NCBI GenBank assembly: GCA_037179385.1
Contig: CM074185.1
Coordinates: forward strand, 14,578,866 to 14,642,865
Origin: Holothuria scabra
Lineage: Eukaryota; Echinodermata; Holothuroidea; Aspidochirotida; Holothuriidae
Reading direction: 5' to 3'
Length of the DNA stretch: 64,000 nucleotides
Shown here: one piece after another, positions 1-12,273 of the stretch
How positions within the stretch are numbered: the stretch's first letter is position 1
Layout of the letters: each line of letters starts with the position of its first letter
The notes under the pieces: model-generated
Database searches by the model: none
What the model was told of the DNA's origin: nothing
The model's input: the letters and a program-made list of their open reading frames with translations, nothing else
Translations under genes and position numbers: made by a program

Positions 1-890
1 GACTCTGTTTGATTTATACACAAAGTGCGAAGTTATTCTGAAACTTTTAAGCGGGTAACTAACTGAATATAATATTCAATTCTCCCTGCTAATCAGCTTT
101 TAATTAACAGAAACGAGTAACGCCACACTTGCGTTATTAAAATCTTTAGATTCCAATTTTATCTAAGGATAGTTTTCTAAAAAATATTAGGAGGGTAAAC
201 CATGTGTAGTTAGGACCTACATTTACTTCGACACTACCACTATCCATTGGTCCAGGCTACAAGTCAGAATGTAAGGTAGTAATACTATGCAATGACTAAA
301 TTCTAATAAAGGCGAGGGTCGAAGGTTTTGAATACACTTGTGCTTTGTCTCCTGACATTTTGCGCAGCAGGAAATTAAAAGTATTAGTTTTTTATGGACC
401 TATGTTTTAATTAACAAAATTTACCTTTTTATTCTGCCTGGTATCACTTCCTTTCGGTCAAACTTTTTTCTCTGTATCTCAGGCGGTCGTGAGTTATTTT
501 TTGGTGGGGCAAAAACAACTTTCGCCCGAATAATAGGCAATTGCACCATAACATTTATCATGTTTTGCCAATGTTTTGCCCGAATGTACCAGCTGTTTTT
601 GCCCGAATTGGCAGGGCGATAGCCCCTTGTAAACCCGCCCAGTACGCTTATTACGGTGACAAGTCCCCTGAAATCTGCTCTCGTCCAGTAATTTTCTCCG
701 AGGACAATAACTAGCAACAGTAACGCGTACAAAGCGTTTTTCACTATTACTCAAACCAGATGTCTTCAAGAATACAAGCCCTAAATGCTTTTTGGACAAG
801 TACAAGCTTGATTTTTCAAAATGGTATTTTAATTTTTTACCTCTGACTGAAATTTTTTCTTTCAGAACTTCATGCAAAACTAATTTACGA
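1..890 (+). repeat. Module A, copy 1 of 3 of the decayed tandem unit
   Basis: The opening words recur at 29746, and its later part recurs around 19340-20110, all in the same orientation. Shared landmarks are the run around 100-175 with CAGAAACGAGTAACGCCACA, the GGCGG(T/A)CG-GAGTA-TTTTTTG-TGGGGCAA segment near 480-515, and the TTTTTCACTATTACTCAAACCAG segment near 738. The part from about 480 to 680 (GGGGCAAAAACAACTTTCGCCCGAA followed by a GCCTAGTGCGCC-like tract in copy 2) looks like an old DNA-transposon relic carried inside the module. Short open frames here are not conserved between copies, so I call no gene. What the module originally was is unknown. Confidence 0.75.
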
Positions 891-899
891 AAAATGGGA

Positions 900-1330
900 T
901 TTGCTTTTATGTTTCATTTCGTTTCGTTTATTTTCACTTTCATAACAATTTAGCAAATTACATATAGAAACAATAATGACAAAAAAATTTTGCTAATAAA
1001 TCATGTTCAATTATTTGAAATGTGGGTTAATGTACTCAATATATTTTTCACGAATAGTACTAGTTATTTGACGAACTGAGGACCTGCAGTAATGTAGGCC
1101 ACATTTATTATTTACTGTAAGATATCTCTGTCAATTGGCTGGCATCTAGAAATACTTGCGCGAACACATATGAGCATGCTTTAACAAATTTACATCTTTC
1201 TTCAACAACTTCTAAAGTGGAAAAATAGGTATATGGTCTTGGTAAAATTACATGCAGCTGTTTTTCAACTGATATGTTTACTACACTATGTCAACGTATT
1301 TACGGTCATTACGTGTTGAAAATGGAGCGG
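900..1330 (+). repeat. Module X, copy 1 of 2, beginning with a retroposon-like tail
   Basis: The segment matches 39583-39900 closely: AGCAAATTACATATAGAAACAATAAT, then the ACATGCAGCTGTTTTTCAACTGATAT run. It starts with TTTCATTTCGTTTCGTTTATT. Read on the minus strand this is an AATAAACGAAACGAAA tail of the kind that ends LINEs or SINEs. The same tail occurs alone at 16343-16370. Part of 1075-1145 (CCACATTTATTATTTACTGT and following) also resembles module F. No coding potential was seen. Confidence 0.6.
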
Positions 1331-1334
1331 AAGA

Positions 1335-3430
1335 TAAAAACCAGTTAAAAAGTGTCAGAAAGTGATAAGCGGATCCGGAGGGGAAGGGGATGGCATCAGT
1401 CGCTCCCCTATTAGGTTACCAAGGATATAACAATAAATTTTGAAGGAAAAAATCCCTGGTGTTTATCCAGTGTACGGAACAGTGATGTACCGTATATATT
1501 GCCACAGTGACTAAGTTCGACGGAAACTGAATCTTCTCTGCCTTGCCGACTGAAACTTAATTGCACTCGCATTCAGATGGATTCATTCTGTATTTACATA
1601 ATGTCTCACATTCCTTCATTTGAAGTAAACACATGCCCAAGAATGGGGAGGTAGTGCTGGGCCAGTGCGGACCACTGTGTTCCCCTACATGAAACTAGAA
1701 AAATTGGCTCATTTCCCCATTGGACATGACAAGACGATTTTCCTAACCATTGGACTTGAAGAGAGTCTTGGAGTTGCAAGTGATTTTTTCAGGCTCATGC
1801 CCCCGCATATCATGAAGTACATTCATGACATTATTGATAAATGTATCTACTTTCATTTAACGGCTTAATGTATATTGAAAATAACAAAATAACCGCCGGA
1901 CTGGTAGGATTTTTTGCAACGAAATCACTTTTAAGCTTGTGCACTAAATGCCTATTGAAACTATAAATATGTGGCGTCATCATCTCTCTCCTCTCTTTTA
2001 CCGCTGATTTTCTCGTCTGCTTCGCCGAATATACTAAAAGTACATTGACAAACACAAAAAGGAGGATGAAAATTTCTTTACATATGCATTTTCCTATTCA
2101 TATGTAAAATTCCCCTCTGACCAAGTGAAAACCCACTTAATACGTACGGATGTCAGATTTCGTCGTTCTTCAGCCAGAAAGAATGCATTTCTTAACGGTG
2201 ATATGTGCCGTTCAAGCTTTGTACCTTTTAGGAATGTTTCATATTTGAAGGTGCTAAACTATAAAGAATGCATTGCCTATCGAAAGCATTGAGTGGTGAT
2301 AAAATATGTTATGTGAATTATTCATTACTTGTTGTTTAAATGTGGAACGTTCTATTTTAAAAAGGAAAGAAAAATTGTGCTGTAAAATACTACATGAAAA
2401 TGGCAAACATAAGTTGATCAAATGCTAGTGCTTTTGATCCTTTATAATGTCAAAAATATGTTTCCAATTGTGCAGATGCAATGTACTTTAAAAACACACA
2501 CAAAATTCATAGACTTACTGAAAAAAGTACACGACAATGGCGGACAACAGTGATGGCATAGCAGCAAAGGCGCATTCTTTGCTGTGACGAGACCTCATTG
2601 TCCCATTCGCTGCTTTTGTTTGCATCCGCACGCAACGAGACGTTTGATACTCAAAGAAGACTGCAGTGTACACATAGTGTTTTAATGAAAACCCTGAAAG
2701 GCGATGTTTGATCAAAAATGAAGCCAAAATGGGTTTAATACGGCAATGATTTTGTCTCAATTATTTAAATTTTTCCAAAACATAACTTTTTCTTTTCAAG
2801 CGCTTCGCACAATGCTGATCGTTTTCATTTTCATTGTTTTTTATCTCCATTTCAGATATTTTATGTCTAAACAGGTCTACTTTCCCAATTCATTATGCAT
2901 TATGTTGTATTGAAGTCATATCAAAATGATGCAAAACAGTTCACATTATACAACAAGCACCTTATAACCTTATGCACCCACCACCAAGACAAGACAAGAC
3001 AAGACTCATCACAATTAAACAGGGAGTAGTACCTTAACAACGTTACATTTTTTCCAAATTTTTTTTCCTCATTTTTGATTTTGTTAGACGTAACAATTGG
3101 ATAAGAAGGGGAGCAGATTCTTCCATACTACACAAAATTTCAAACTTAAATAAAAATTCTCAATTCAATTATAATCAAATTCCTCCTACGTAACTTCACA
3201 TTTTTAACGGCGATTCCAATAATTTCGAGTCCTTTGGTTCGGCATTTTTTCGTTGGGTTTGCATGGCTCCTTAGAGCATATTCCTTTATACCACCGCGAG
3301 TTTGCATTCAGAAATTGGTATAATAAATAATACCCTTAAGAAATGTTGACGCTCTGCTTGAGTTGAATTTTTAATATCAAAGGTGTATGCCCCAGCATTT
3401 ATAAGCCTTAAACCTTTAGCGAGCTATTTC
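1335..3430 (+). repeat. Module B, copy 1 of 3 (plus a partial copy at 6720)
   Basis: It aligns with 17200-19010 and 40340-42580 in the same order. Landmarks are AGCGGATCCGGAGGG-AAGGGGATGG (1368; also 40345), the GGCCCAAGAATGGGGA run (1630), TACATTCATGACATTATTGATAAATG (1818), GGAACGTTCTATTTTAAAA (2344), ATGTCAAAAATATGTTTCCAATTGTG (2448) and the TTTAGCGAGCTATTTCA end (3415). A short CAAGA microsatellite interrupts it near 2983-3005. Open frames differ between copies and look spurious. Confidence 0.75.
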
Positions 3431-3439
3431 AACCAAGAG

Positions 3440-6034
3440 GACTTCATCGAACACCAGAATGTTCGGACCCGTACTTGTCCATTAACTTCACATTTAATAC
3501 AGCATGGAACAAAACTGTTTTTAAGGGAGCTGATGGAGGATGTTTTCTGTTTTTAAAATATGAAATATATTTTATCCCCCAAATTAGCAAGGATTCCATC
3601 ATACCCTTACTAATGTTTCGCCCTTGCACCGAATGTATGCAATCTCGCGCTTGGCCATCAAAGTGCATATCGAATTTCTTATCATGGCTTTGCAAAGCTT
3701 TGGATCCGCTTTTCCTTCATACCACATCGTACTCAAAATTCCGTATTCTTTCGTTCACATATTGCCTCTCAACATATAACTTACATAGCTGCAAGGGTAA
3801 CAACGGTCCGGTTTGCCAATTGTCCAGGTTTGCAATTGTCCGGGTGGGAGTTGTCCGGGTAGGAATTGTGCGGTTTGTAGTTGCCCGGGTGGTAATTTTC
3901 CACTGGGAGTTGTCCGGGTTGGAGTTGTTTAAGTGGGAGTTGTCCGGGACCGGGTTTTGATTTTTCTTCATGTTGCAAGGTATAAAACTAGCTTGAGTTA
4001 TTCTTGGCAGTTTATTCAAAGCAAGGTAATCAGGGATAGACGTTTTCATGATAGACCATGTAGAAAAAAGTCCATTCATCCAGATTCCAATCCCTAAGTT
4101 CTTTCAAAATATCTAAAGAATCAATTTCTTTGAAAACAGTATACTCCAAAAAGCGAATACGTTTACTCAATAACCACCTACGGGAAGCGCTATGTTAACA
4201 CAACTTATCTCAGCAGTTTGCTCTCGACTGTTAGAGGATCTTACTCTAATATCTGTATTAAGTATTTACTAACGCTTTGGTACAGCTAGCAGAGCATAGT
4301 AGTTTACTGTGATTGTAAAATGAATTTCAAAACATGGAGTGAGAACTAAAATTTAAGTGAAAGAATCCCACTACCTTGTTTTCAGCGGAGGGGAGATAAA
4401 GGTTTACAGAAGTTTAATTTGGTATTGTGTGAAAGAATTGTAATTGCTGTATTGTATGGCTTGGTATGAACTTTATGTTAAACAAGAAAGTAACATTAGT
4501 CATAAAGCAAGATAGTGAAAGCATTTTGTTGGGAAAATGTGTCGCATGGCCTTAATGAAATTTTTTCTCAAGAGACTAAATAAACAGCCTCGGAATTGTT
4601 TTTTATAAGGAAAGCTGAGATATGTTTATTGATTCAACAAAACAATTGTATGTTGCGAAAGCACTTAACGAAAAATGAGGCTTTGAATTAGATACAATTC
4701 AATTAGTCTCCAACTGAATCTGTTAAAAGATATTCTTCGTTTTTTTATGTCTTCTTAATTCGTAAAAGAAATTTATCATATTTTTCTTTCATTAAAAACG
4801 TTCAAAAGACTACAATGCCAGAGGTTATGTGGGCTTTTCTCCCGAATCCCACCAAGGTTCTTTGAGCGGGCCTCTAGACATCAGATAAATTGGCTGGAGC
4901 TCAGCAGCCGAGGAGTGAATTTTGAAGTAGGTCCAATATTTTTACATTACAATAGCAATGTAAGGTGGCCCAAAATGCCTACAGAAGAAAATGTGGTGGA
5001 CTAAAGCCCCTCCCTAGCCTCCTCCTCTCCGTGGTCCCTGCTCGATGTACCGTGTTCACATTATCGGTGACGCGGCAATGTTTTAGCCAACAGGCCATTG
5101 AAAAAGAGTTTCAGGTTGGAAAATACTCCCATAAGGAATTCTAGATCCGCGCCTGAGGGGGTGTCTGCTGTTTCCTTGCAGTTAGCCCAATAATTCAATA
5201 TTACTTGCATGTCATGACAAGGAGTAACATATCTCAAGTTATAATATCTCAAGTATAATGTCATATAATACTACATTTAGTAGAACTATTTTATCTTTTG
5301 GCTGCAATTTGCCACATCTGTAGCTGCAAATTTGATCAATGAGAAAAGTTTAGTTTCTTCAATTTGTAGCCCTTTATAGAGTATTTTCACTTACGTCACA
5401 ACCCCCGCCCCTTTTAAATTTGATGATAAATACTGGTGAACTAGTGCTCTAGCTAGTTTAGTTAACTGAGAAGAAATTTGCGACCCACCTTTGACTGTTG
5501 CACTGAGACACTGTTTGTTTTTGCAAGGCAGTGGCCGTGGCTTACCATTTGTGACGTAGCGTGAGAGATTCATAACAACTATTTTACCAAATCTGCTCAC
5601 TCTTTCATGCCCTTCATGTCTTTGAACATTTCCTTACTCGGCTATGTAAATAAGCCCAGGAAACCAAAACATTTCTAATAACAACTACGATTATGATATA
5701 AAAACATAAATGTCCCACTTACCTCAAGTAAACAATTTCTTTAAAATAATGCCTTCTCTTGTAATAAGTAAGAAATCTGGTTTATGTAAACGATAATAAA
5801 ATAGGCTAAATAGGTTAAATAGGTTACTTTGAACATTCAGAATATACTGCAGGTCTTGAAGCCACTCCCATTCAATTTATTGGCAACCTTCATAGCTATA
5901 TTCATTCCAAATGTGGTTTGGCAGCAGTATCGAAGAACTGGAATAGGTGTTGACAAAGCGAATAGTTCGTACACAAAATTCCTTGTATGTGCACGCAGTG
6001 TTTTCGTATACCAAATCACATCAATAGCAGGTAA
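3440..6034 (+). repeat. Module C, copy 1
   Basis: It starts CCAGAATGTTCGGACCCGTA, as does copy 2 at 9053. It then follows the same course: the minisatellite, GTTTATTCAAAGCAA (4010), TTTCAAAATATCTAAAGAAT (4102), TGTGTCGCATGGCCTTAATGAA (4539), CCTCCTCTCCGTGGTCCCTG (5021), ACTTACGTCACAACCCC (5391), and an end with CCACTCCCATTCAATTTATT (5863). Copies 1 and 2 are very similar, including a 69-residue minus frame at 5391-5600 and 12662-12871, whereas the other copies are strongly diverged. Stops and lost splice sites in the exon-like parts show this copy encodes nothing intact. Confidence 0.8.
3790..3958 (+). repeat. 15-bp minisatellite, unit about TTGTCCGGGTGGGAG
   Basis: Imperfect direct repeats of a 15-base unit, with the variants TTGTCCGGGTAGGAA, TTGTGCGGTTTGTAG and TTGTCCGGGTTGGAG. 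Since 15 is a multiple of three, all frames stay open; the minus frame reads a PDNS-rich repeat, which is a by-product. The homologous array in copy 2 (9423-9660) is longer. Confidence 0.85.
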
Positions 6035-6905
6035 GTAAGTACAATCCGAATGGTGTGTTCAACCTTTAAAACAACGACATTTATTCAGGCGTAAAGCATG
6101 GTGCGAAGCGAACAAGAAAGTTTTGACCAAAATGCCTCCCAGACCGCTGGAGATGGCACTTACCATGCGTTTTCAAGTTAAGTTGCATCTACAAAATAGA
6201 TATAGGGGAAATATTAGAAACATCTTTATGAGAAGACATGATATTATCAAACATATGCTCAAGAAGGCCCCTCGACAAGGTACCGAAAGAAGTCAAAAGT
6301 TTTTCAGGCTTTTTTTTGTATTAATTCAATGGCAAACTTCAAAGTCTCCAGGGAGCGAAAAAAATTTAGAGGAGTCTCATTCCCTTGGTCACCCCGGGAA
6401 TGTATATATAACACCGGAGTTCTGATAAACAGAGAGAAGACTGATACACAGGCTTAAGAGATTTGGGCTTAGGCTTCATACTTGATTAATATGGGGATTG
6501 AGACTGTGTAAATTCGATAACTTTCCACTTCTTGATTATATTTTGCTTATTTTGCAAATTTCTGTTCTTTTTTCTTGTGTTCCCGTATTTCTTTAATACA
6601 TATTTCAAGTTTTGTCTAATCACTTTGTTTAAATTCCTGATGATATTATAATATTCCTTTGTAGTGATTTAAAATGGCAACTAACTTTGAAGTCAACGAA
6701 TTTGGATACACTATGACCTTTTTGCAAACTTAATCTTCTCTGCCTTACTTACTGTAAATTAAATTAATTGCAATCGCATTCAGATGTATTCATTCTGTAT
6801 TTACATGTTGCCTCACATACCTTCAGTTGAACTGAAAATAGGCCCAAGAATGGGGAACGTAGGGCTAGGCCAGGATGGAGTACCGTGCTCCCCTACATGA
6901 AACTT
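6035..6905 (+). repeat. Module D copy 1 followed by a truncated B start
   Basis: From 6045 (CCGAATGGTGTGTTCAACCT) to about 6720 it matches 16557-17195. It then continues as B does (CTTACTGTAAATTAAATTAATTGC, TTCAGTTGAA-TGAAAATAGGCCC) up to 6903, where homology stops. A 67-residue open frame (6123-6323) is shared with 16640-16830. A related tract at 46690-46830 has GCCGGAAATGGCAC in hAT-like surroundings, so D is probably a piece of an old non-autonomous DNA element rather than an exon. Confidence 0.65.
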
Positions 6906-8050
6906 GAATGTGGGTACCTCATTACATTTAAACGCAGTTGTTTTCTAGGATGATCCAAACACACAGTGCTTTTGATTTGTTAGAGTTTTACGGCCCCCAC
7001 AAAAAAACAACAGGGACTTTCAACTCACCGTAACCCATTCACATCCTAATTTTGAAATCCATCCAAGTTTTGTACCTTGAGTTATATCCTATTAACAATA
7101 TTTTCAGAATTTGACCTCTGATGACCCAAGATTACCTTCTACCTCCACTATGGATTACAGGTGCCATCTTCCTACCATCACACAGCCGCATACCAATTTT
7201 TAACTCTATCCCAGTTTCCTACCTTTAAGTACAAAGTTTAAATGGTTTTGGAAGTTTGAAGTTGGATGACCCCACATGACTTTTGACCTCTAACAAAATC
7301 GATAGGTGACTTTGTCCAATCACAAGCACCAACATACCAAGTTGGAAATCAATCCAGACTGCCCACCTTGTAGGCCTGTGCTTGAAAGACTATCTGAGCG
7401 AAGCGCACCATCAGTCGGCTTGGAGCGTTCCAAAAATCCTTACCCCTCGGACAGTCGGAATAAGCAATCCTAAGACATTGAGATTTTAAGCAGTCATTAT
7501 TTTGAAACTTCATTAAGCAATGAAATCTGTAAATCAACCCCCCCCCCCAAAAAAAAAGGACAAAGTGCAAAATGATCAGGCATTTGCCGAAAAAATTGCA
7601 GGGGTCATTTGGTGTGAGGAAGGGAAAAAAGTCGTGGGATATAACGGGATCATTAAGCAAAACTGACACACAACATAGGCCGATTTTAATTAGAATAGAG
7701 CCTAATTTTTGCTTTATGGAGTAACAGAAACTTCAACCTTTTTGGAAGGGGGAAGCCCACGCCCCTGCTATGATGCAATGGGGGCAGGCTAGAAACCGTC
7801 TAAGACAGAGGGAATGTATGAAAAGATTTTGTAATGGTGAAATAATTGATGTATAATTTAATTCGCTTCTACATTCCTAGGTGTATAGCCGTAGTAGTAC
7901 GGTACCACATACTTTGGAACCGTTCAACAAAGGGTAGCTCTCAATATGGTGAAAACGAACACGCTAATACATTTACACATTATGTTGATAAGATACACAA
8001 TGTATTTGGATCACACTAGAAAACAACAACTGTGTTTAAATGGAACTTCT
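6906..8050. other. No gene seen; old repeat relics
   Basis: Around 7080-7370, phrases such as TTGACCTCTGATGACCC and GACTTTTGACCTCTAACAAAAT resemble the core units of the Helentron-like element at 14340-15830, so this may be a diverged copy of that core. Around 7375-7460 the words CTGAGCGAAGCGCACCATCAGT resemble the hAT-like relic at 46690. A C-run followed by an A-run lies near 7540-7558. The open frame 7349-7669 (minus) crosses these repeats and is not credible as a gene. Confidence 0.4.
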
Positions 8051-8059
8051 CGGACTCCG

Positions 8060-8285
8060 TAGTTTTTTTTTTTTGTTTGTTTTTGGGAAAAAACATTTGT
8101 TTTTAGAGACAAAAATTGTTTAAAGAGAAAAAAATGATTTTAGAGAAAATAAAAATTGTTTTTAGAGAAAAAAAATGTTTTTAGAGAAAAAACAATTTGC
8201 GTTTAAAGGGAAAAAAATTATTTGTAGAGAAAAAAGTGTTTTTAAGAGAAATGAAATTTGTTTTCAAACAAAATAGGAGGTTCGA
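8060..8285 (+). repeat. Degenerate A/T-rich tandem repeat
   Basis: Repeated variants of the ~22-26-base word TTTTTAGAGAAAAAAAATG run from about 8060 to 8270 with variable A-run lengths. No coding content. Confidence 0.7.
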
Positions 8286-8289
8286 CGCT

Positions 8290-9050
8290 CATTTTTTTAT
8301 CATGGCAGCATAAGTCTTCCGTACAATTCATCCTGAGCATTGCTTTGCTAATACTTGGAAATCGAAGTTTCTGTAACCTTGCTTACTATTAAAGCAGACG
8401 CAAAAGTCTGTTGAAGTATGTGCATAATAATTTTTTTAGTGTTTGGCCGGAAACCCATAGGTTTTGAAGTCGGCCTAACGTAATAACCTCAAAAAGAAAA
8501 TCTGCAGTTCCTTTTACAAATTGTAAAAGAAAAAATCAAAAGCACGAAATCACAAAATACTGGAGAAGATTAGGTGAACTCAATACTTGGAATTGACCAC
8601 TGCAACCAATGGACGTAAATATGACCGGGTGAAAATGCCCACCGAAAGCGTGGTAGGCCTATTAGATAAACCACACGTTGAGTGCAATAAGATTATTGAG
8701 TTTGAGTACTCTCTTTCAGGGGGCCGATGTGCACTGTTTAAAAAGAAATTTCCTAACTGATTAACGATAGCCCTAATCCCTAACCCGAACAAAGAATACA
8801 ATCGATACAATACAATGACAAAGGCCAATGAAAAAACACTTTGTTAAACAGTGCGCATCTACCCCCTACAAGAAGCTGTTCACCGGCCCTCTTCAGGGTC
8901 TCCCGTCGTTCTTGAACATTTGTAACTCTACTATTATCGAAGCGTGAAGAACAACTCTCATCCATCAGAAGGGAAAAAAAGGGGCATGTGAACTAGTCAC
9001 TCTACCTTAGTGTACTTCTCTCGGCTAATGAGGAAGCTAGTCCTTTGAAA
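8290..9050. other. No gene seen
   Basis: Short overlapping minus frames at 8580-8828 and 8780-8965 have no recognisable domain. I could not match this interval to the other tandem modules. Confidence 0.3.
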
Positions 9051-9422
9051 GGACCAGAATGTTCGGACCCGTACTTGTCCATTAACTTCACATTTAATAC
9101 AGCATGGAACAAAACTGTGTTTAAGGGAGCTAATGGAGGATGTTTTCTGTTTTCAAAATATGAAATAAATTTTATTCCCTAAAATAGCAAGGATTCCATC
9201 ATACCCTTACTAAGGTTTCGCCCTTGCACCGAATGTATGCAATCTCGCACTTGGCCATCAAAGTGCATATCGAATGTCTTATCGTGGCTTTACACCGCTT
9301 TGGTAATTCCTGGATCTGCTTTTCCTTCATACCACATCGTACTCAAAATTCGGTATTCTTTCGTTCACACATTGCCTCTCAACATATAACTTACATAACT
9401 GTAAGGGTAACAACGGTACGGT

Positions 9423-9660
9423 TTGCCAATCGTCCAGGCTAAATGTTGTCCGGATGGGAATTGTCCGGGTGGGAATGGTCCAGGTGGAAATTGTCCGGAG
9501 TGGCGATTGTCCGGATGGGAATTATCCGGAGTGGCAATTGTCCAGGTTTGCAATTGTCCGGGTGGGAATTGTGCGGTTTGTAGTTGCTCGGGTGGGAATT
9601 GTCCGCTGGGAGTTTTCCGGGTTAGAGTTGTCCAGGTGGGAGTTGTCCGGGACCGGGTTT
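9423..9660 (+). repeat. 15-bp minisatellite, longer allele of the 3790 array
   Basis: The unit is about TTGTCCGGGTGGGAA, with variants TTGTCCGGAGTGGCAA and TTGTCCAGGTGGAAA. It occupies the same place in module C as the array at 3790-3958 but has several more units, so it has gained or lost units since duplication. Confidence 0.85.
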
Positions 9661-10188
9661 TGATTTCTTCTTCATGTTGCAAGGTATAAAACTAGCTTGA
9701 GTTATTCTTGGCAGTTTATTCAAAGCAATGTAATTAGAGATACACGTTCTCATGATAGACCATGTAGAAAAAAGTCTATTCATCCAGATTCCAATCGCTA
9801 AGTTCTTTCAAAATATCTAAAGAATCAATTTCTTTGAAAACAGTTTACTCCAAAAAGCGAATGCGTTTACCCAATGACCACCTGAAGGAAGCACCGAGTT
9901 AACAGTTTGCATTCGACTGTTAGAGGATCTTACTTTAATATCTGTATTAAGTGTTTATAAACGCTTTGGTACAGCTAGCAGAGCATAGTAGTTTACTATG
10001 ATTGTAAAATGAATTTTAAAACATGGAATGAGAACTAAATTTTAAATGAAAGAATCCCAATACCTTGTTTTCAGAGGAGGGGCGGTAAAGGTTTACGGAT
10101 GTTTAATTTGGCGTTGTGTGAAAGAGTTGTAATTGCTGTATCGTATGGTATGAACTTTATGTTAAACAAGGAAGTAACATTAGTCATA

Positions 10189-11533
10189 CACTGTTAAAAA
10201 TTTCTGTAAATTTACAGACATTTTTAACTTAAACTTTTTGTATTTTACTTTTAATAGAGATTTTCTGTATCTTTACAGACACTTTGTATTGCTACAATAA
10301 AAAAAGGTTGTTTAACATGTATTTTCTGTTTATTTGAAAAACCATTTCTGTCTGCTTTTTTAACCAAATTTTACTGCTTTGTAAAACTTTTTCTGTAAAT
10401 TTACAGAAATTTTAACAGTATTTTGTGTTTTTCTGATTTCACATAAATATACTGTCATTTGACAAACATTCATTTTGTTTTTAAGCTGAAAAAGAAACAA
10501 AAATAAGCCAAAACAAACAAATAAGAAATAGCCAGAAAATTTTCAATATATAACATGCATCGTTCTGCGAAGTTTCAGTTAAAAAAACATTTTTGGCAAA
10601 TTTACGGCCCTATTTGGAAATTAACTTACATTTATTATAAAAGCATACTCAGTTATTACGTTCTTAGTTATAAATATCATACAACTGGTGTTTTGTCACA
10701 CATTTTTAAGTAAAAAGAAATTGTAAGGCCCTAATTTCAGAGCACTGACAATTCATATACTGATGTCAACTCATCGCCACAGGCGCTCATGCACTTGATC
10801 GGAGCAAATTAAAACGTTTCACAAATTTACTTGAAAGAGTCTGTAAATTTACCACTTTATGACGTAAATCTCATTTTGCATAAATGGGTCGAGCTTTTTG
10901 TAGGCATTTTCCTAACAAAAGGATTGCTGTTGCTTTGAATAATATCTTCTTTGGCGTTTTTTAATCAGGAAGTGATAAACTTATTGTTTGTTTACCTTGT
11001 CTGGAAATGTTTGCAACCAATGTATTTGCATTCTTTATCATATTTATTTTAAAAACAATTATTATATTGAACAAAAAATGTGACTTTCCAATTACAAAGT
11101 TCCTAGAGATAGCAGTCTACTTGACAACAATATGACAACAAAGCATCCTCAATGTGTTTTGATTGAAAACAACTTCCTAACGACACATTACGTTGGTAAG
11201 CAAATACCTGATCTACGTAATGGTGAAGTGTATGTTACGTAATAACATATGAAAGGTATAAAAGCGATATTATAATAAATATTAAAACGTCGGGAATGAA
11301 AACAGTAGGCTGTAAATTCACATAAAATTAAGGTAAACAAAACAGAACAATTCTGTAATTCGATTTTACCGTAGACTTTTGTAAACTAATTTACATGCAA
11401 AAACTGTAAAGAAGAAACAAACCCTTAATGTTTTTTCATGATTACAGTCTGGCTGTAAAAAAAAACATTATTTGGTTGGAAAAAAAATTGCCATAAAAAT
11501 TATGTAAATTTACAGAGAAATTTTTTATCAGTG
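10189..11533. mobile_element. Non-autonomous DNA transposon, 1,345 bp, TA target duplication
   Basis: The element begins CACTGTTAAAAATTTCTGTA and ends as an imperfect inverted repeat, TACAGAGAAATTTTTTATCAGTG. It is flanked by TA on both sides (10187-10188 and 11534-11535). Module C copy 1 at about 4495 (GTCATAAAGC) gives the empty site with a single TA. The inside is AT-rich, repeats the word CTGTAAATTTACAG, and has no transposase frame. TA duplication suits the Tc1/mariner-type superfamily, but the family is not proven. Its CACTG end resembles the CACTC end of the MITE at 12274. Confidence 0.85.
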
Positions 11534-12273
11534 TAAAAGCAAGAAAGTGAAAGCATTTTGTTGGGAAAATGTGTCGCATGGCCTTAATGAATTTTTTTTC
11601 TCAAGAGACTAAATAAACAGCTTCGGAATTGTTGTTGAGAAGGAAAGCTAAGATATGTTTATTAATTCAACAAAACAAATGTATGTTGCGAAAGCACATG
11701 AACGAAAAATGAGGCTTTGAATTAGTCTCCAATTGAATCTGTTAAAAGATATTCTTCGTTTTTTCATGTCTTCGTAATTCGCAAGAATATTTATCATATT
11801 TTTCTTTCATTAAAAACGTTCAAAAGACTACAATGCCTGAGGTTGTGTCGGCTTTTCTCCCGAATCCCACCAAGGTTCTTTGAGCGGGCTTCTAGACATC
11901 AGATAAATTGGCTGGAGCTCAGCAGCCGAGGAGTGAATTTTGAAGTAGGTCCAATATTTTTACATTACAATAGCAATGTAAGGTGGCCCAAAATGCTTAC
12001 AGAAGAAAATGTGGGGGACTAAAGCCCCTCCCTAGCCTCCTCCTCTCCGTGGTCCCTGCTCGAGGTACCGTGCTCACGTTACCGGTGACGCGGCAATGTT
12101 TTAGCAAGCAGGCCATTGAAAAAGAGTTTCAGGTTGGAAACTCCTCCCATAAGGAATTCTAGATCCGCTCCTGAGGGGGTGTCTGCTGTTTCCTTGCAGT
12201 TAGCCCAATAATTCAATATTACTGGCATGTCATGACAAGGAGTAACATATCTCAAGTTAAAATATCTCAAGTA

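Noticed and set aside
3717..4079. PDNS-repeat protein on the minus strand (also at 9365-9682)
   Set aside because: Produced by the 15-bp minisatellite; unit length is a multiple of three, so frames stay open without selection.
5391..5600. 69-residue minus frame conserved at 12662-12871, ending at a GTAAGT donor
   Set aside because: The two C copies are nearly identical in all sequence, so conservation is not informative, and the more diverged copies (24070, 37460) do not keep the frame.
6123..6425. Open frame shared by 6123-6323 and 16640-16830 (PPRPLEMALTMRFQVKLHL) as a conserved exon
   Set aside because: Most differences between the two copies change the amino acid, no splice context is convincing, and related wording at 46690-46830 sits in a hAT-like relic.
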